From assembly GCF_018918095.1 (NCBI RefSeq), contig NZ_JAHLPV010000002.1, forward strand, positions 62,001 to 126,000: a stretch of 64,000 bases of DNA, read 5' to 3'. This stretch comes from Acetivibrio sp. MSJd-27. Its GTDB lineage: Bacteria; Bacillota; Clostridia; UMGS1840; HGM11507. The notes below the pieces were generated by a model. It had not been told where the DNA came from and made no database searches. It saw only the letters and a list, made by a program, of their open reading frames with translations. A program made the translations under genes and the position numbers. This document shows positions 38,576 through 48,400 of the stretch, one piece after another; positions within the stretch are counted from its first letter, which is position 1; each line of letters begins with the position of its first letter.

Positions 38576-39700
38576 TCAAAGTTCAATGGTTTGATAATTT
38601 CCCGTGATTTTAAAATAGTCAAAGAGATATCCCATGGATTCCAACTGGCTCTTCAAATTCTCCGCGTTTCCTTTCACGTCAACGTAAAAAAGATATTCCC
38701 ATTTTCCTCCTTTCAGGGGCATGGATTCAATCATTGTCATGTTGAGTCCGCGCTGGGCAAAGTGCTGTAAAACGCGGGAGAGGGAACCCACATGATGCGG
38801 GATGGAAAAGATCATGGATATGGTGTCTGCACCGGTGAGCAGAAGCGGCTTTTTTGTGATGACAATAAAGCGGGTTTTGTTGTCGTCGGTATCCGCGATA
38901 TTTTCCTCCAAAACCTTTAGACCATATAGATCTGCCGCCGCTTTGGATCCGATTGCTGCTGTATCAGGACATGCCGCGTCTCTGACCAGCTTGGCGGCGA
39001 CAGCCGTGTTGGGGGCGGGGATTCTCTCAAAACCGTTTGAACGGATAAAACAGCCGCATTGGCTCAGTGCCTGCGGATGGGAGGTGACGGTTTGGACTTC
39101 CTCACGTGTGCCCATTCCCATCAGCACGTGCCGGATGGGAAGAATTGGACTGGCTGCAATATAGAGATCCATCTCGTTGAGTGCTTCGTAGACCTCCGTG
39201 ACTGCACCGGCCGTAATGTTTTCAATCGGAACCACACCTGCCGTACAGGCTCCCTGTGAGACCTTCTCAAAAACTTCACGGAAGGAATCCGTGCGGGTGA
39301 ACGCGGCATTGTGAAACAAGCGCGAGCACACTTCATGGGAATAACTTCCCGGAATGCCCTGATAGCAGACGGTCTTTGTATCACGAAAAAAAGTTTCACG
39401 GGAAACATGAGAAAAGGAAGGAACTGGGTTTCTCTTTTTTGACATCAATCTTTCCTGGTAATCACAGCTTATATCGATCATATTCCGGAAGAAAGACTCT
39501 GTCTCTTCGGTGAAACAGCTGAGATTCTGCAGTTTTTCCGCAATCAGATTATCTTCTCTGTCCTGATTTTTGACCGGAAGACCATGTTCTTTTTTATAGA
39601 TACCGACCTCGTCAACCAAATGCATCCGTTCTAAAAAAAGTTCTTTGAGCTGACGATCCACCCGGTCGATATCCGGGCGGATTTCCTCTAAATTTCGCAT
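38576..39700 (-). CDS. pheA: Bifunctional chorismate mutase/prephenate dehydratase (P-protein)
   Basis: A 374-residue enzyme leading to phenylpyruvate. Residues 1-90 are an AroQ-type chorismate mutase (IDRVDRQLKELFLERM). Residues 108-285 are prephenate dehydratase: GIPGSYSHE, VVPIENITAGAV and the catalytic KTRFIVI. Residues 298-370 are an ACT domain for phenylalanine feedback. The usual ESRP phenylalanine-binding motif reads ESMP here (residues 325-328). AGGAGAA precedes the ATG. It follows aroC, with R1 copy 5 filling the gap. Confidence 0.96.
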   Translation of the reverse strand: MRNLEEIRPDIDRVDRQLKELFLERMHLVDEVGIYKKEHGLPVKNQDREDNLIAEKLQNLSCFTEETESFFRNMIDISCDYQERLMSKKRNPVPSFSHVSRETFFRDTKTVCYQGIPGSYSHEVCSRLFHNAAFTRTDSFREVFEKVSQGACTAGVVPIENITAGAVTEVYEALNEMDLYIAASPILPIRHVLMGMGTREEVQTVTSHPQALSQCGCFIRSNGFERIPAPNTAVAAKLVRDAACPDTAAIGSKAAADLYGLKVLEENIADTDDNKTRFIVITKKPLLLTGADTISMIFSIPHHVGSLSRVLQHFAQRGLNMTMIESMPLKGGKWEYLFYVDVKGNAENLKSQLESMGYLFDYFKITGNYQTIEL

Positions 39701-39728
39701 ACAGTTATTCTCCTACTCATGTGTGGTA

Positions 39729-39872
39729 TTCAATAAGGGCTTGTCCCGTTATTCAACAAGGACAAGGGTACTGCATGGCAATGCCGCAATCAGCGAGAGA
39801 TTGAACTCCCGCTGATTGCGGATATGTCCCCCGCCGCCTAAGCGGGGGCGGACATCTTGCCCGCAGTTATAA
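39729..39872 (-). repeat. R1 palindromic repeat, copy 5
   Basis: A 144-bp copy in minus orientation inside the aro operon between aroC and pheA. Its ATAACTGCGGGC end overlaps the aroC 3' end and supplies the TAA stop (39867-39869). The central hairpin GCAATCAGCGAGAG is slightly diverged and the CCCCCGCC arm is extended. Its hairpins could weaken readthrough into pheA and aroEK. Confidence 0.88.
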
Positions 39873-40922
39873 CAAGTAATCCAGCATACCGATAGCCGTA
39901 ATGCATTCAATAACAGGGACAGCCCGTACCAGAATGCAAGGGTCATGCCGTCCCTCAATGGACAGCTTATCGTTTTTTCCGGTTTTCAGATTTACCGTCC
40001 GCTGTTCTTTGTATATGGATGCGGTTGGCTTGATGCAGACTTTAAAATTCACTGGCATTCCACTGGTGATTCCGCCGAGGATCCCTCCGTTGTGATTGGT
40101 GTAAGTTTTGATCTGCCCGTTATCCATATAAAATTCATCGTTGGCTTCACTGCCTTTTTGCCTGGAGAAGCCGAACCCGGTTCCGAATTCGACTCCCTTC
40201 ACAGCGGGAATACCGTATAAAAGGGAGGAAAGTCTTCCCTCCATCCCTTCAAACAGAGGACCTCCCAGCCCGGCAGGCATATGGAAGGCAGCACATTCGA
40301 TTACGCCGCCGACCGAGTCCAGATTATCTCTGGCCGCCTCAATTCTCTGAATCATTTCTTTTCCCGTTTTATCATCAATTGCAGGAAAACTCTTTTCCGC
40401 CAAAGAGGGCAGATATTCTAAAAGAGATCTGTCCCGGACGCCGTCCAGCTCCAAAATGTGCGCGCTGACAGCAACACCTTTTTCCTTTAGAAGCTGTTTG
40501 CAGAGACTTCCCAGAAATACAATGGGAGCAGTCAGACGACCGGAAAAATGACCTCCGCCCCGGATATCATTAAATCCACTGTATTTCACAAAGGCAGTGT
40601 AATCCGAATGGGATGGACGGGGTAATTCCTTTAATTTAGAGTAGTCCTTCGAATGCTGATTGGTGTTTTCAATCAATACACAGAGCGGCGCGCCTGTGGT
40701 AACGCCGTCCAAAATACCCGATACAACTCTTGGAATATCCTCCTCCCTCCTCTGGGTAGACAGCCGGTTTTGCCCGGGCTTTCTGCGGTTCATGTCCTTC
40801 AGGATAGCTTCCATTGGAAGAGGAAAGCCCGAAGGAAAGCCGGTGATCACACCGCCTATCATAGGAGAGTGGGATTCCCCGAAGATGGTCAGGGATAAAT
40901 TTTTTAAATCAATATGGCTCAT
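39867..40922 (-). CDS. aroC: Chorismate synthase
   Basis: A 351-residue reduced-FMN-dependent enzyme that converts EPSP to chorismate. Signatures: SLTIFGESHSPMIGGVITGFP, RRKPGQNRLSTQRREED, DIRGGGHFSGRLTAP with the catalytic His, and GGILGGITSG. ATG at 40922 follows AGGAGG; it overlaps aroA by 14 bases. The protein ends IGMLDYLL and its TAA is provided by R1 copy 5. Confidence 0.97.
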   Translation of the reverse strand: MSHIDLKNLSLTIFGESHSPMIGGVITGFPSGFPLPMEAILKDMNRRKPGQNRLSTQRREEDIPRVVSGILDGVTTGAPLCVLIENTNQHSKDYSKLKELPRPSHSDYTAFVKYSGFNDIRGGGHFSGRLTAPIVFLGSLCKQLLKEKGVAVSAHILELDGVRDRSLLEYLPSLAEKSFPAIDDKTGKEMIQRIEAARDNLDSVGGVIECAAFHMPAGLGGPLFEGMEGRLSSLLYGIPAVKGVEFGTGFGFSRQKGSEANDEFYMDNGQIKTYTNHNGGILGGITSGMPVNFKVCIKPTASIYKEQRTVNLKTGKNDKLSIEGRHDPCILVRAVPVIECITAIGMLDYLL

Positions 40923-42168
40923 GGACACGGCCTCCTGCCTCAATAAAGTCTTTATAAAATGCCGGATAGGATTTTTCAATGCAATAGGGCTCTCGAATCA
41001 CAATGTCTCCCTGGGTTCCGAGGGAGCAGACCGCCAGAGCCATGGCAATACGGTGATCGTTGTGGGAGAAGATTTCTCCGCCGTGCAGAGGCTTTCCGCC
41101 GCGGATTTCCAGACAATCCTCCTCCATGCTGATATCGGCGCCCAGCTTCTGAAGCTCAGTGTACATGGCGGACAGCCGATCGCTTTCCTTCAGCCGTAGG
41201 CGTGCCGCATTATACAGACGGGTTTTGCCCTGAGCATAGCATGCCAAAACAGCCAGAACAGGAACCAGATCGGGGACGTCACGCACATCCACATCCGCAG
41301 CTTGCAGACGGCTTTTTTTCACATGAATGCAATCCTGTTCCACCGTGATATCAGCGTGAAAATCATTCAGAATATTTAAAATTCTCTTATCCCCCTGTCT
41401 GGAACAAAGATTCATTCCCGTCAGGCAAATATCTCCGCTGATTGCACCTCCGCACAGAAAAAAGGCGGCCTGTGACCAGTCTTTTTCAATGGTGTAATCT
41501 TTTAATGCCGGCAGGGTATTCTCAATCCGGTAAAACGATCCGTTTTCCTCTGCCGGAACACCAAACGTTCGGAGCATATCCAGGGTGATATCCACATAAG
41601 GTTTGGATTCAAAGTCTCCTGTGACCGTGATTTCAGCCGGTCTTTCAAACAGAGGCGCGCTGAGCATCAGCCCTGTGATAAACTGAGAACTGATGTTCCC
41701 TTTCACCTGAAAACTTCCTCCGAATAAGGTTCCGCTGACCGACAGAGGGAGGTAGTTTTCCTCATGGGAATAAGAAAGTTTTTTTTCGTCAAAGAGTTCA
41801 AAATAAACCGTAAGGGGGCGCTTGGGAAGCCGTCCCTCTCCGCGGAATATCGTTTCGTTTCCCAAGGCTTGGGAAAAAGGAATGAAAAATCGCAGAGTGG
41901 ATCCAGACTCGCCGCAGTTCAAGCTCACCGGCATATTGCGTTTCAGGTGTGCCGGTGAAAAATGTACGGTACCGCCCTCCACCCTGGAGGTAACACCCAG
42001 AGCATTTAAGCAGTCCAGGGTGGCAATAATATCCTTGGAATAATCCACATTCCGGATGGTCGCGCCAGCTATTGCACCCAGCATCAGTGCACGGTGCGCT
42101 ATGCTTTTGGAAGGAGGGATAAAATCAATTTTTCCCCGAAGGGAAGATGGACTACACACAAATTTCAT
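40909..42168 (-). CDS. aroA: 3-phosphoshikimate 1-carboxyvinyltransferase (EPSP synthase)
   Basis: A 419-residue enzyme joining PEP and shikimate 3-phosphate. Motifs: PPSKSIAHRALMLGAIA at the N-terminus, LNCGESGSTLRFFIP near residue 85, DWSQAAFFLCGGA, RLRLKESDRLSAM and HNDHRIAMALAV. ATG at 42168 follows AAAGGTG; the ORF could begin at a GTG three codons earlier. It overlaps aroB by 17 bases. The herbicide-binding loop reads CGESGSTLR rather than the GNAGT of class I enzymes, so it is probably a class II-like, less glyphosate-sensitive form; that last point is inference. Confidence 0.95.
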   Translation of the reverse strand: MKFVCSPSSLRGKIDFIPPSKSIAHRALMLGAIAGATIRNVDYSKDIIATLDCLNALGVTSRVEGGTVHFSPAHLKRNMPVSLNCGESGSTLRFFIPFSQALGNETIFRGEGRLPKRPLTVYFELFDEKKLSYSHEENYLPLSVSGTLFGGSFQVKGNISSQFITGLMLSAPLFERPAEITVTGDFESKPYVDITLDMLRTFGVPAEENGSFYRIENTLPALKDYTIEKDWSQAAFFLCGGAISGDICLTGMNLCSRQGDKRILNILNDFHADITVEQDCIHVKKSRLQAADVDVRDVPDLVPVLAVLACYAQGKTRLYNAARLRLKESDRLSAMYTELQKLGADISMEEDCLEIRGGKPLHGGEIFSHNDHRIAMALAVCSLGTQGDIVIREPYCIEKSYPAFYKDFIEAGGRVHEPY

Positions 42169-43228
42169 CTGCGGCACCTTTGATCATCTCAAAGATGGAC
42201 GGATAGTCCATTGTGAGAATGACTCCCTTTCCTGTTTCTTCAATTACAACCAGATGGATTCCGCTGTCGGTAGATTTTTTATCATTCTTTGTATATTCCA
42301 GCAGTTCATCCAGATTCTCATGCTTCAATTGGTATGGTATCTCATATTTGATTAGCAGTTCCCGAATATCATCCGAGACTTGCTGTAATTTTCTTTTTTT
42401 CTCATAGGCTCTCTGCATGCAGTACATGCCGATGGCCACCGCTTCCCCGTGGGTAATTCCGGTGAAGTTGTGATATTTTTCAATGGAATGGGCTAGGGTA
42501 TGTCCGAAATTCAGAAGCATCCTCTCGTTCTTTTCAAACTCGTCTATCTCCACAATATGTCGCTTTACTTGAAGTGCCGAGAGAATAAAACGTTCCACAT
42601 CCCTCTCAAAATGATCCGAATCCTTCAATTTTTGAAAGAGGGCTTTGTCCGCGATGAAAGCGGATTTTATAATCTCTGCCAGACCGCTTTTTATCTGAAT
42701 CTGCGGGAGTGTTTTCAATGTGTCGATATCAATGACCACCAGGGATGGCTGCCAGAAAGCACCTACCAGATTTTTTCCGGCAGACAGATCCACGCCGGTT
42801 TTTCCCCCGATGGAGGAATCCACCTGTGCAAGAAGGGTGGTGGGGATCTGAATAAAGGGAATACCACGCATATAGCTGGCGGCACAAAAGCCGGCGATAT
42901 CGCCCACAACCCCGCCCCCCAGTGCGATCACCAGATCACTGCGCCGGATTTTTGCTGTGGCCATCTTCTCGTAGATGGAGAGAACCGTCTGCATATTTTT
43001 GTGTTCCTCCCCTGCAGGCAGGACGGTGTGGAAAACCTGATATCCGCCTTCCTGCAAGACCGACCGGATCTCTTCAAAATAGAGAGGAAATACATTGGAA
43101 TCGGTTATCACAAAAACATTTTTGGATTTCACGATGGGGTTCAGATAAGTTAAAAGATCGTTCCGCAAGCCTCTCCCCACAAAAATATCATAGGTTTTGG
43201 AGGAGGTGCGGACAGTGATTTGATTCAT
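42152..43228 (-). CDS. aroB: 3-dehydroquinate synthase
   Basis: A 358-residue NAD- and metal-dependent enzyme that cyclises DAHP. Seen are FVITDSNVFPLYF, ALGGGVVGDIAGFCAASYMRG, TTLLAQVDSSIGGKTGVDL and the metal-binding LNFGHTLAHSIEKY and HGEAVAIGM. Start overlaps tyrA by four bases (ATGA-type coupling). Second pathway step in the aro operon. Confidence 0.97.
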   Translation of the reverse strand: MNQITVRTSSKTYDIFVGRGLRNDLLTYLNPIVKSKNVFVITDSNVFPLYFEEIRSVLQEGGYQVFHTVLPAGEEHKNMQTVLSIYEKMATAKIRRSDLVIALGGGVVGDIAGFCAASYMRGIPFIQIPTTLLAQVDSSIGGKTGVDLSAGKNLVGAFWQPSLVVIDIDTLKTLPQIQIKSGLAEIIKSAFIADKALFQKLKDSDHFERDVERFILSALQVKRHIVEIDEFEKNERMLLNFGHTLAHSIEKYHNFTGITHGEAVAIGMYCMQRAYEKKRKLQQVSDDIRELLIKYEIPYQLKHENLDELLEYTKNDKKSTDSGIHLVVIEETGKGVILTMDYPSIFEMIKGAADEICV

Positions 43229-44046
43229 CCTCTATCATCCTTTTCTTCCATCCGGAGCCTGGAGTTTTTCAATGTTTCTCTAAGCTCCTCTGGATTGTGG
43301 TTTATCATTTCTTTTAAACGGTTCAGATTTTGTATCAAGGCATCAATCTGATTTGTCAGCATTTCCTGATTATCACAGAAAAGCTCGCTCCAAAGAACCT
43401 CATTGATCCGTGCCACACGGGAGACATCCTTGAAACTGCCGGCATGATAGCCGTCACATTCGGAAAATTCCTGCATCATGACATAGGCGACCGCGAGGAC
43501 ATGAGGAAGCTGGGATGTGTAGCCGATCAACCTGTCGTGATGAGCGGGGGTGGTGTGAACAATCCGGGAGAAGCCAACTTGACGGTAAATCTCTTCCAAA
43601 TCCGGTTGTTCCGCCATCATTAGCATGCTCGCACCGGCAAATAAATCTTTATCCGCGTTTTTGATCCCGTTTACCTCCTTCCCTGCCATTGGATGGCAGC
43701 CGACATAGGTGAAACGCGAGGAATGAAAATCGCTGAAAAGGCCCTTTACGCCGCAGAAATCCGCCACAATGGCATCCTGCTTGAAATGAAATTCATGCTC
43801 CTGTAAAAAAGCCAGCGTATCTTTCGGATACAACGCCAGAAAGACAATATCACATTCGGAAAGCGCTTTCGGCGTATCTTCGCAATAAGCGTCAATATAG
43901 CCTTGCTCCACAGCAAAGGAGAGAACCAGGGGATCCTGGTCGATCCCCAGAACTCTGCAGTTTGCATAAGCCTTCAAAGCGAATGAAAAAGAACCTCCGA
44001 TTAAACCAAGCCCTACAATTCCTACTACTTTTTCTTCGTTTTTCAT
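43225..44046 (-). CDS. tyrA: Prephenate dehydrogenase
   Basis: A 273-residue NAD-dependent enzyme making 4-hydroxyphenylpyruvate for tyrosine. The Rossmann loop is GIVGLGLIGGSFSFALKA; further motifs are DFCGVKG and FVGCHPMAG-like (YVGCHPMAGKEVNG). It has no ACT domain, so feedback control of this step must come from elsewhere or is absent. ATG at 44046 is one base after the aroF stop and the GAGGAG within aroF may be its ribosome site. Confidence 0.94.
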   Translation of the reverse strand: MKNEEKVVGIVGLGLIGGSFSFALKAYANCRVLGIDQDPLVLSFAVEQGYIDAYCEDTPKALSECDIVFLALYPKDTLAFLQEHEFHFKQDAIVADFCGVKGLFSDFHSSRFTYVGCHPMAGKEVNGIKNADKDLFAGASMLMMAEQPDLEEIYRQVGFSRIVHTTPAHHDRLIGYTSQLPHVLAVAYVMMQEFSECDGYHAGSFKDVSRVARINEVLWSELFCDNQEMLTNQIDALIQNLNRLKEMINHNPEELRETLKNSRLRMEEKDDRG

Positions 44047-44047
44047 G

Positions 44048-45067
44048 CTAAATACTGCGCTCCTCAATGTCAGCTATTTTTTTGATCTTATTGACCAAAT
44101 GCTCGTACTGTTCAATCGTCAGGGACTGTTGACCGTCACAAAGCGCCTTTTTAGGGTTGTTGTGCACTTCAATGATCAAACCGTCTGCACCGGCGGCAAC
44201 GGCAGCTTTTGCTAGAGGTTCCACCATCCATGACATGCCGCAGGCGTGGGAGGGATCGATAACAACGGGCAGATGTGTCATTTTTTTCAACGCGGGAATT
44301 GCGCTGATATCCAAGGTGTTTCTGGTGTATGTCTCAAAGGTGCGGACGCCTCTTTCACACAGGATAACATTCTCGTTTCCCCCGCTCATGATATATTCCG
44401 CAGACATCAGAAGCTCCTCTAACGTGTTGGCGAGACCTCTTTTCAGGAGAATTGGTTTATCCACCTTTCCAAGTTCCTTGAGCATCTCAAAGTTTTGCAT
44501 ATTGCGGGCGCCAACCTGGAAAACATCCACATATTGATTGAACATATCGATGTGAGAGGCGCTCATAATCTCGGAAACGATGGGAAGCCCGGTGACCTCC
44601 TTGGCTTCCTTGAGAAGCTTCAGTCCTTCAAACTGCATCCCCTGAAAAGCATAAGGGGAAGTACGCGGTTTGTATGCGCCTCCTCTTAGAAATTTCGCAC
44701 CTGCCGCTTTCACACCTTTCGCCACTTCAATGATCTGTTCCTCGGATTCCACCGAGCAGGGGCCTGCGATCAGAGCCAGTTTTTTCTTATCGCCGATGGT
44801 GTTTCCAGAAACGTTCACAACCGTTGGTTCTGGATGAAAGCGGATATTGGCTTTTTTGTACGGCTCACTGACCTTCAGAACTTTTTCGATGATAGGATGC
44901 TGGGTTTCCAGCGCGTCGGGATCGATGATGGTGACATCTCCCAACAGTCCGAGAACGGTTCTGTCCACACCAGTGTTAATCTGTACATCCAGATTTTTGC
45001 CCTTTAATTCGCTGATCAATTCTCCCGTCAAATCTGCCGGGGCATTGTTTTTTAGTACGACTACCAT
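44048..45067 (-). CDS. aroF: 3-deoxy-7-phosphoheptulonate synthase (DAHP synthase)
   Basis: A 339-residue class I-beta (KDO8P-like) DAHP synthase that condenses PEP and erythrose 4-phosphate. Residues 1-70 form a ferredoxin-like regulatory domain; the catalytic barrel has LIAGPCSVESEEQI, FLRGGAYKPRTSPYAFQG, ILLKRGLANT and IDPSHACG. ATG at 45067 follows TAGGAGG; a longer frame reaching into the leader lacks a ribosome site. It is the first enzyme gene of the operon, downstream of the Phe/Tyr leader peptide and attenuator. Committed step of aromatic biosynthesis. Confidence 0.97.
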   Translation of the reverse strand: MVVVLKNNAPADLTGELISELKGKNLDVQINTGVDRTVLGLLGDVTIIDPDALETQHPIIEKVLKVSEPYKKANIRFHPEPTVVNVSGNTIGDKKKLALIAGPCSVESEEQIIEVAKGVKAAGAKFLRGGAYKPRTSPYAFQGMQFEGLKLLKEAKEVTGLPIVSEIMSASHIDMFNQYVDVFQVGARNMQNFEMLKELGKVDKPILLKRGLANTLEELLMSAEYIMSGGNENVILCERGVRTFETYTRNTLDISAIPALKKMTHLPVVIDPSHACGMSWMVEPLAKAAVAAGADGLIIEVHNNPKKALCDGQQSLTIEQYEHLVNKIKKIADIEERSI

Positions 45068-45121
45068 GCTACAAATCCTCCTATTTGTTAAAAAGTGTTT
45101 TTTAATGAATATATATAAAAA

Positions 45122-45145
45122 GCGCCTCATATATCTATGAGGCGC
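45122..45145 (-). terminator. Attenuator terminator of the aro operon
   Basis: On the minus strand GCGCCTCATA-GATA-TATGAGGCGC is followed by TTTTTATATA. It begins 44 nt after the leader peptide stop and ends 55 nt before the aroF ATG. Its 5' arm and loop can instead pair with codons 34-37 of the leader peptide (45202-45213). Confidence 0.9.
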
Positions 45146-45189
45146 AATCCATATCAATATAAGATTACAGAGAAACCAGATAAATGAAA

Positions 45190-45312
45190 TTACCCGATAG
45201 GCTCACAGATACATTCTTTTTTGAGACAACCGAAAATAGCCGCAAACATAAAATAATAGTAAGCGGTAAAGAAGCTATAAAATCGATTGCTGAAAGAATG
45301 AAGCTTAGCCAT
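45190..45312 (-). CDS. Phe/Tyr-rich leader peptide of the aro operon
   Basis: A 40-codon ORF with an excellent ribosome site (AAAAAGGAGAGACGAA before ATG). The product has seven Phe and four Tyr; ten of these eleven aromatic residues fall in codons 11-27, including FYSFFTAYYYFMF. It ends in GCLKKECICEPIG. Codons 34-37 (Cys-Ile-Cys-Glu), TGTATCTGTGAG, are complementary over 12 bases (two G-U pairs) to the 5' side of the downstream terminator. This is the layout of a translation-coupled attenuator: a ribosome starved at Phe/Tyr codons leaves codons 34-37 free to form the antiterminator. The role of the finished peptide, if any, is unknown. Confidence 0.88.
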   Translation of the reverse strand: MAKLHSFSNRFYSFFTAYYYFMFAAIFGCLKKECICEPIG

Positions 45313-45342
45313 TTCGTCTCTCCTTTTTAAATTCTTGTTCTC

Positions 45343-45371
45343 ATGATACACCTATTTTTTCAGAATGTCAA
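45343..45371 (-). promoter_or_regulatory. Sigma-A promoter of the aro operon
   Basis: On the minus strand TTGACA (45366-45371), a 17-bp spacer and TATCAT (45343-45348); transcription would start near 45335, about 23 nt before the leader ATG. Confidence 0.88.
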
Positions 45372-45429
45372 CACGAAATTTATCTTTTTGCATCCAAATC
45401 CGAATGAAACATCAAAAGAATTCGTAAAA

Positions 45430-48400
45430 TCAGAACAGGGAAAGCTGGGAGGAATCGGGCAGTCCCTCCAGACAGCCGTGCTTTTCCAGCATCTCCAGCA
45501 AAGTGTTGGAAAGGCGGGTGCGCGCCATCAAATCTTCTTTGGTGAAAAACTCTTCCGTTCTGGCTTCCACAATACTCTCCGCAACGGAAAGTCCTAAGCC
45601 TTTAATAGCAGTGAAGGGGATGCGGATATTGTTATCCTCAATCAGAAATTTTTTCGCATCGGATTTATAGAGATCCACGGGCAGGAATTCAATTCCTCTC
45701 GCGTACATCTCGTTGCACATTTCCAGAATGGTCAGCACACCTTTTTCCTTAACGTTTAGATTTCCGCGGGATTCCATCTCTTTGATATTATTCTGAATGA
45801 TATGCTTTCCGCCAGTCATTAAATCCGCGTCAAAATCATCGGCGCGGACCGAAAAATAGGTTGCATAGTAAGCCAACGGAAGGTGTACTTTAAAATATGC
45901 AACACGGAACGCCATGGTGACATATGCCACAGCGTGCGCCTTTGGAAACATATATTTGATTTTTTTACAGGAATCAATATACCATTCCGGAACATCATGT
46001 TCTCGCATTGCCTGCTCCTGATCTTCCTTTAGCCCTTTTCCTTTACGGACCTGCTCCATGATCACAAAGGATTGCTTGGGATCCATTCCCCGGTGCAGCA
46101 AATACAGCATGATATCGTCACGGGTACAGATGGTATCCTTCAATTCCGCAATTCCCTGCTGGACGATGGTTTGTGCATTGTTCAGCCATACATCGGTGCC
46201 GTGGGACAGACCGGAGATACGAACCAGCTCCGCAAAGGTAGTAGGCTTGGTATCCTCCAGCATCTGGCGGACAAATTTTGTGCCAAACTCCGGAACGCCG
46301 AAGGTTCCGACCTTGGAGTTGATATCCTCCTCTGTCACGCCCAAAGCGCTGGTATTTAAAAACAGGCTCATGGTGGCCTCGTCCCCCAAGGGGATGGTTT
46401 TGGGATCCAAACCTGTTAAATCCTGCAGCATGCGCAGCATGGTCGGATCATCATGCCCCAGGATGTCAAGCTTCAAAAGGGTATCGTGCAGCTTGTGATA
46501 ATCAAAGTGGGTGGTGATAATATCGCTGTTGACATCATTTGCGGGATGCTGAATGGGGGTAAACTCAAATACATTGTTCTCTTTGGGGACAATCATGATG
46601 CCTCCGGGATGCTGACCGGTGGTTCGCTTCACGCCGGTGCAGCCCTTTGTCAGCCGGGCAATCTCGGCATTATTGGGATTTCTGCCCCGTTCGTCCAGAT
46701 ATTTTTTCACATAGCCGTAAGCCGTTTTATCCGCTATCGTACCCATGGTTCCTGCCCGGAATACATGTCCCTCGCCGAACAGTTCCTCAATATATTTATG
46801 GGCGCGTCCCTGATATTCGCCGGAAAAATTCAGGTCAATATCCGGCTCCTTGTCCCCATCAAAGCCCAGGAAGGTTTCAAAGGGAATATCGTGACCGTCC
46901 TTTTTCATGACCTGTCCGCATTCCGGGCAGACTTTATCCGGCATATCACAGCCGGAGCTGTAGGAACCGTCGTCGATAAATTCGCTGTGTTTGCAGTTCT
47001 CGCAGATATAGTGAGCGCAGAGGGAATTTACCTCTGTAATTCCGGAGAGAAACGCTACAAAGGAGGAGCCGACAGACCCCCTGGAACCGACCAGATAGCC
47101 GTCGTCCAGAGATTTTTTTACCAGCTTCTGGGCGATCAGATACATCACGGAGAAGCCGTTGTTAATGATGGAGTTCAGCTCTTTTTGAATCCGTTCCTCC
47201 ACCAGCTGCGGGAGGGGATCACCATAGATCTCATAGGCCTTGCTGTAAGTCATACTGCGGATGTCATCCGCGGCGCCCTCGATAACCGGAGGATGTTTCA
47301 CTGAAGGGATTGGTTCAAAATTTTCATCGATCATGTCTGCAATAAGGTTGGTATTGGTTACAACCACTTCAAAGGCGGTATCCTTTCCGAGATAGGAAAA
47401 TTCTTCAAGCATCTCATCGGTGGTTTTAAAATACAAAGGAGCCTGATTATCCGCGTCGGAGAATCCATGACCGGCCATCAGAATGGCGCGGTAAACAGCA
47501 TCACAGGGGTTCAGAAAATGAACGTCACCGGTTGCCACAATCGGTTTGCCGAGCTTCCGAGCCAGATCTACAATCCGGCGGTTGATGTCCCGGATTTCCT
47601 CCACGGACTTTAAGGTGCCGTTATTGAGCATAAACATGTTATTGCCTTCCGGCTGAATCTCCAGATAGTCATAAAATTTCGCGATTTTGCACAATTCATC
47701 ATATGGCTTTCCGGCAAGCATGGCCCGGTACAGTTCGCCAGCCTCGCAGGCACTTCCCAGAATCAAGCCTTCCCGATACTGCATCAGGACACTTTTTGGG
47801 ATGCGGGGACGCTTGTGATAATAGTTCAGATGGGACATGCTGATAAGTTCATACAGATGCCGTAGTCCCTTTTTGTTTTTTACCAGAATAACAATGTGGT
47901 AAGACTTTAAGTTGTTTAGATTTTTTTCTCCGCTGTGGGCTTTCTGATTGATTTCATTGATGCAGGTGATTTCTTTCGCCTTGCATTTTTCCAGAAAGAT
48001 TTGAAAGATCCCGGCAAGGCATTCCGCATCGTTTACCGCGCGGTGGTGTCCTTCCAGGCTGACGCCCAAATGCTCCGCGACAATATTGAGTTTGTGTCTC
48101 TTCAGCTCCGGCAGAAGAGCGCGGGACATCTCCACCGTGTCGATATAAACTGGATGGAATGCATAACCGCATTCAACGGATTTCTGCTTGATAAAGCCGA
48201 TATCAAAGTTCGCGTTGTGTGCAACCAGAACCCGGTCACCCACAAATTCCAGAAAGTCTTTCAGCACCACATCAATGGTCGGCGCATCGGCAACCATTGT
48301 ATCGGTGATGGAGGTGAGTTCCACAATCTTTGGAGGAATCGGAATCTGAGGATTTACAAAGGTGGAGAACCGTTCCAGAACCTCCCCGTTTTTCATCAGA

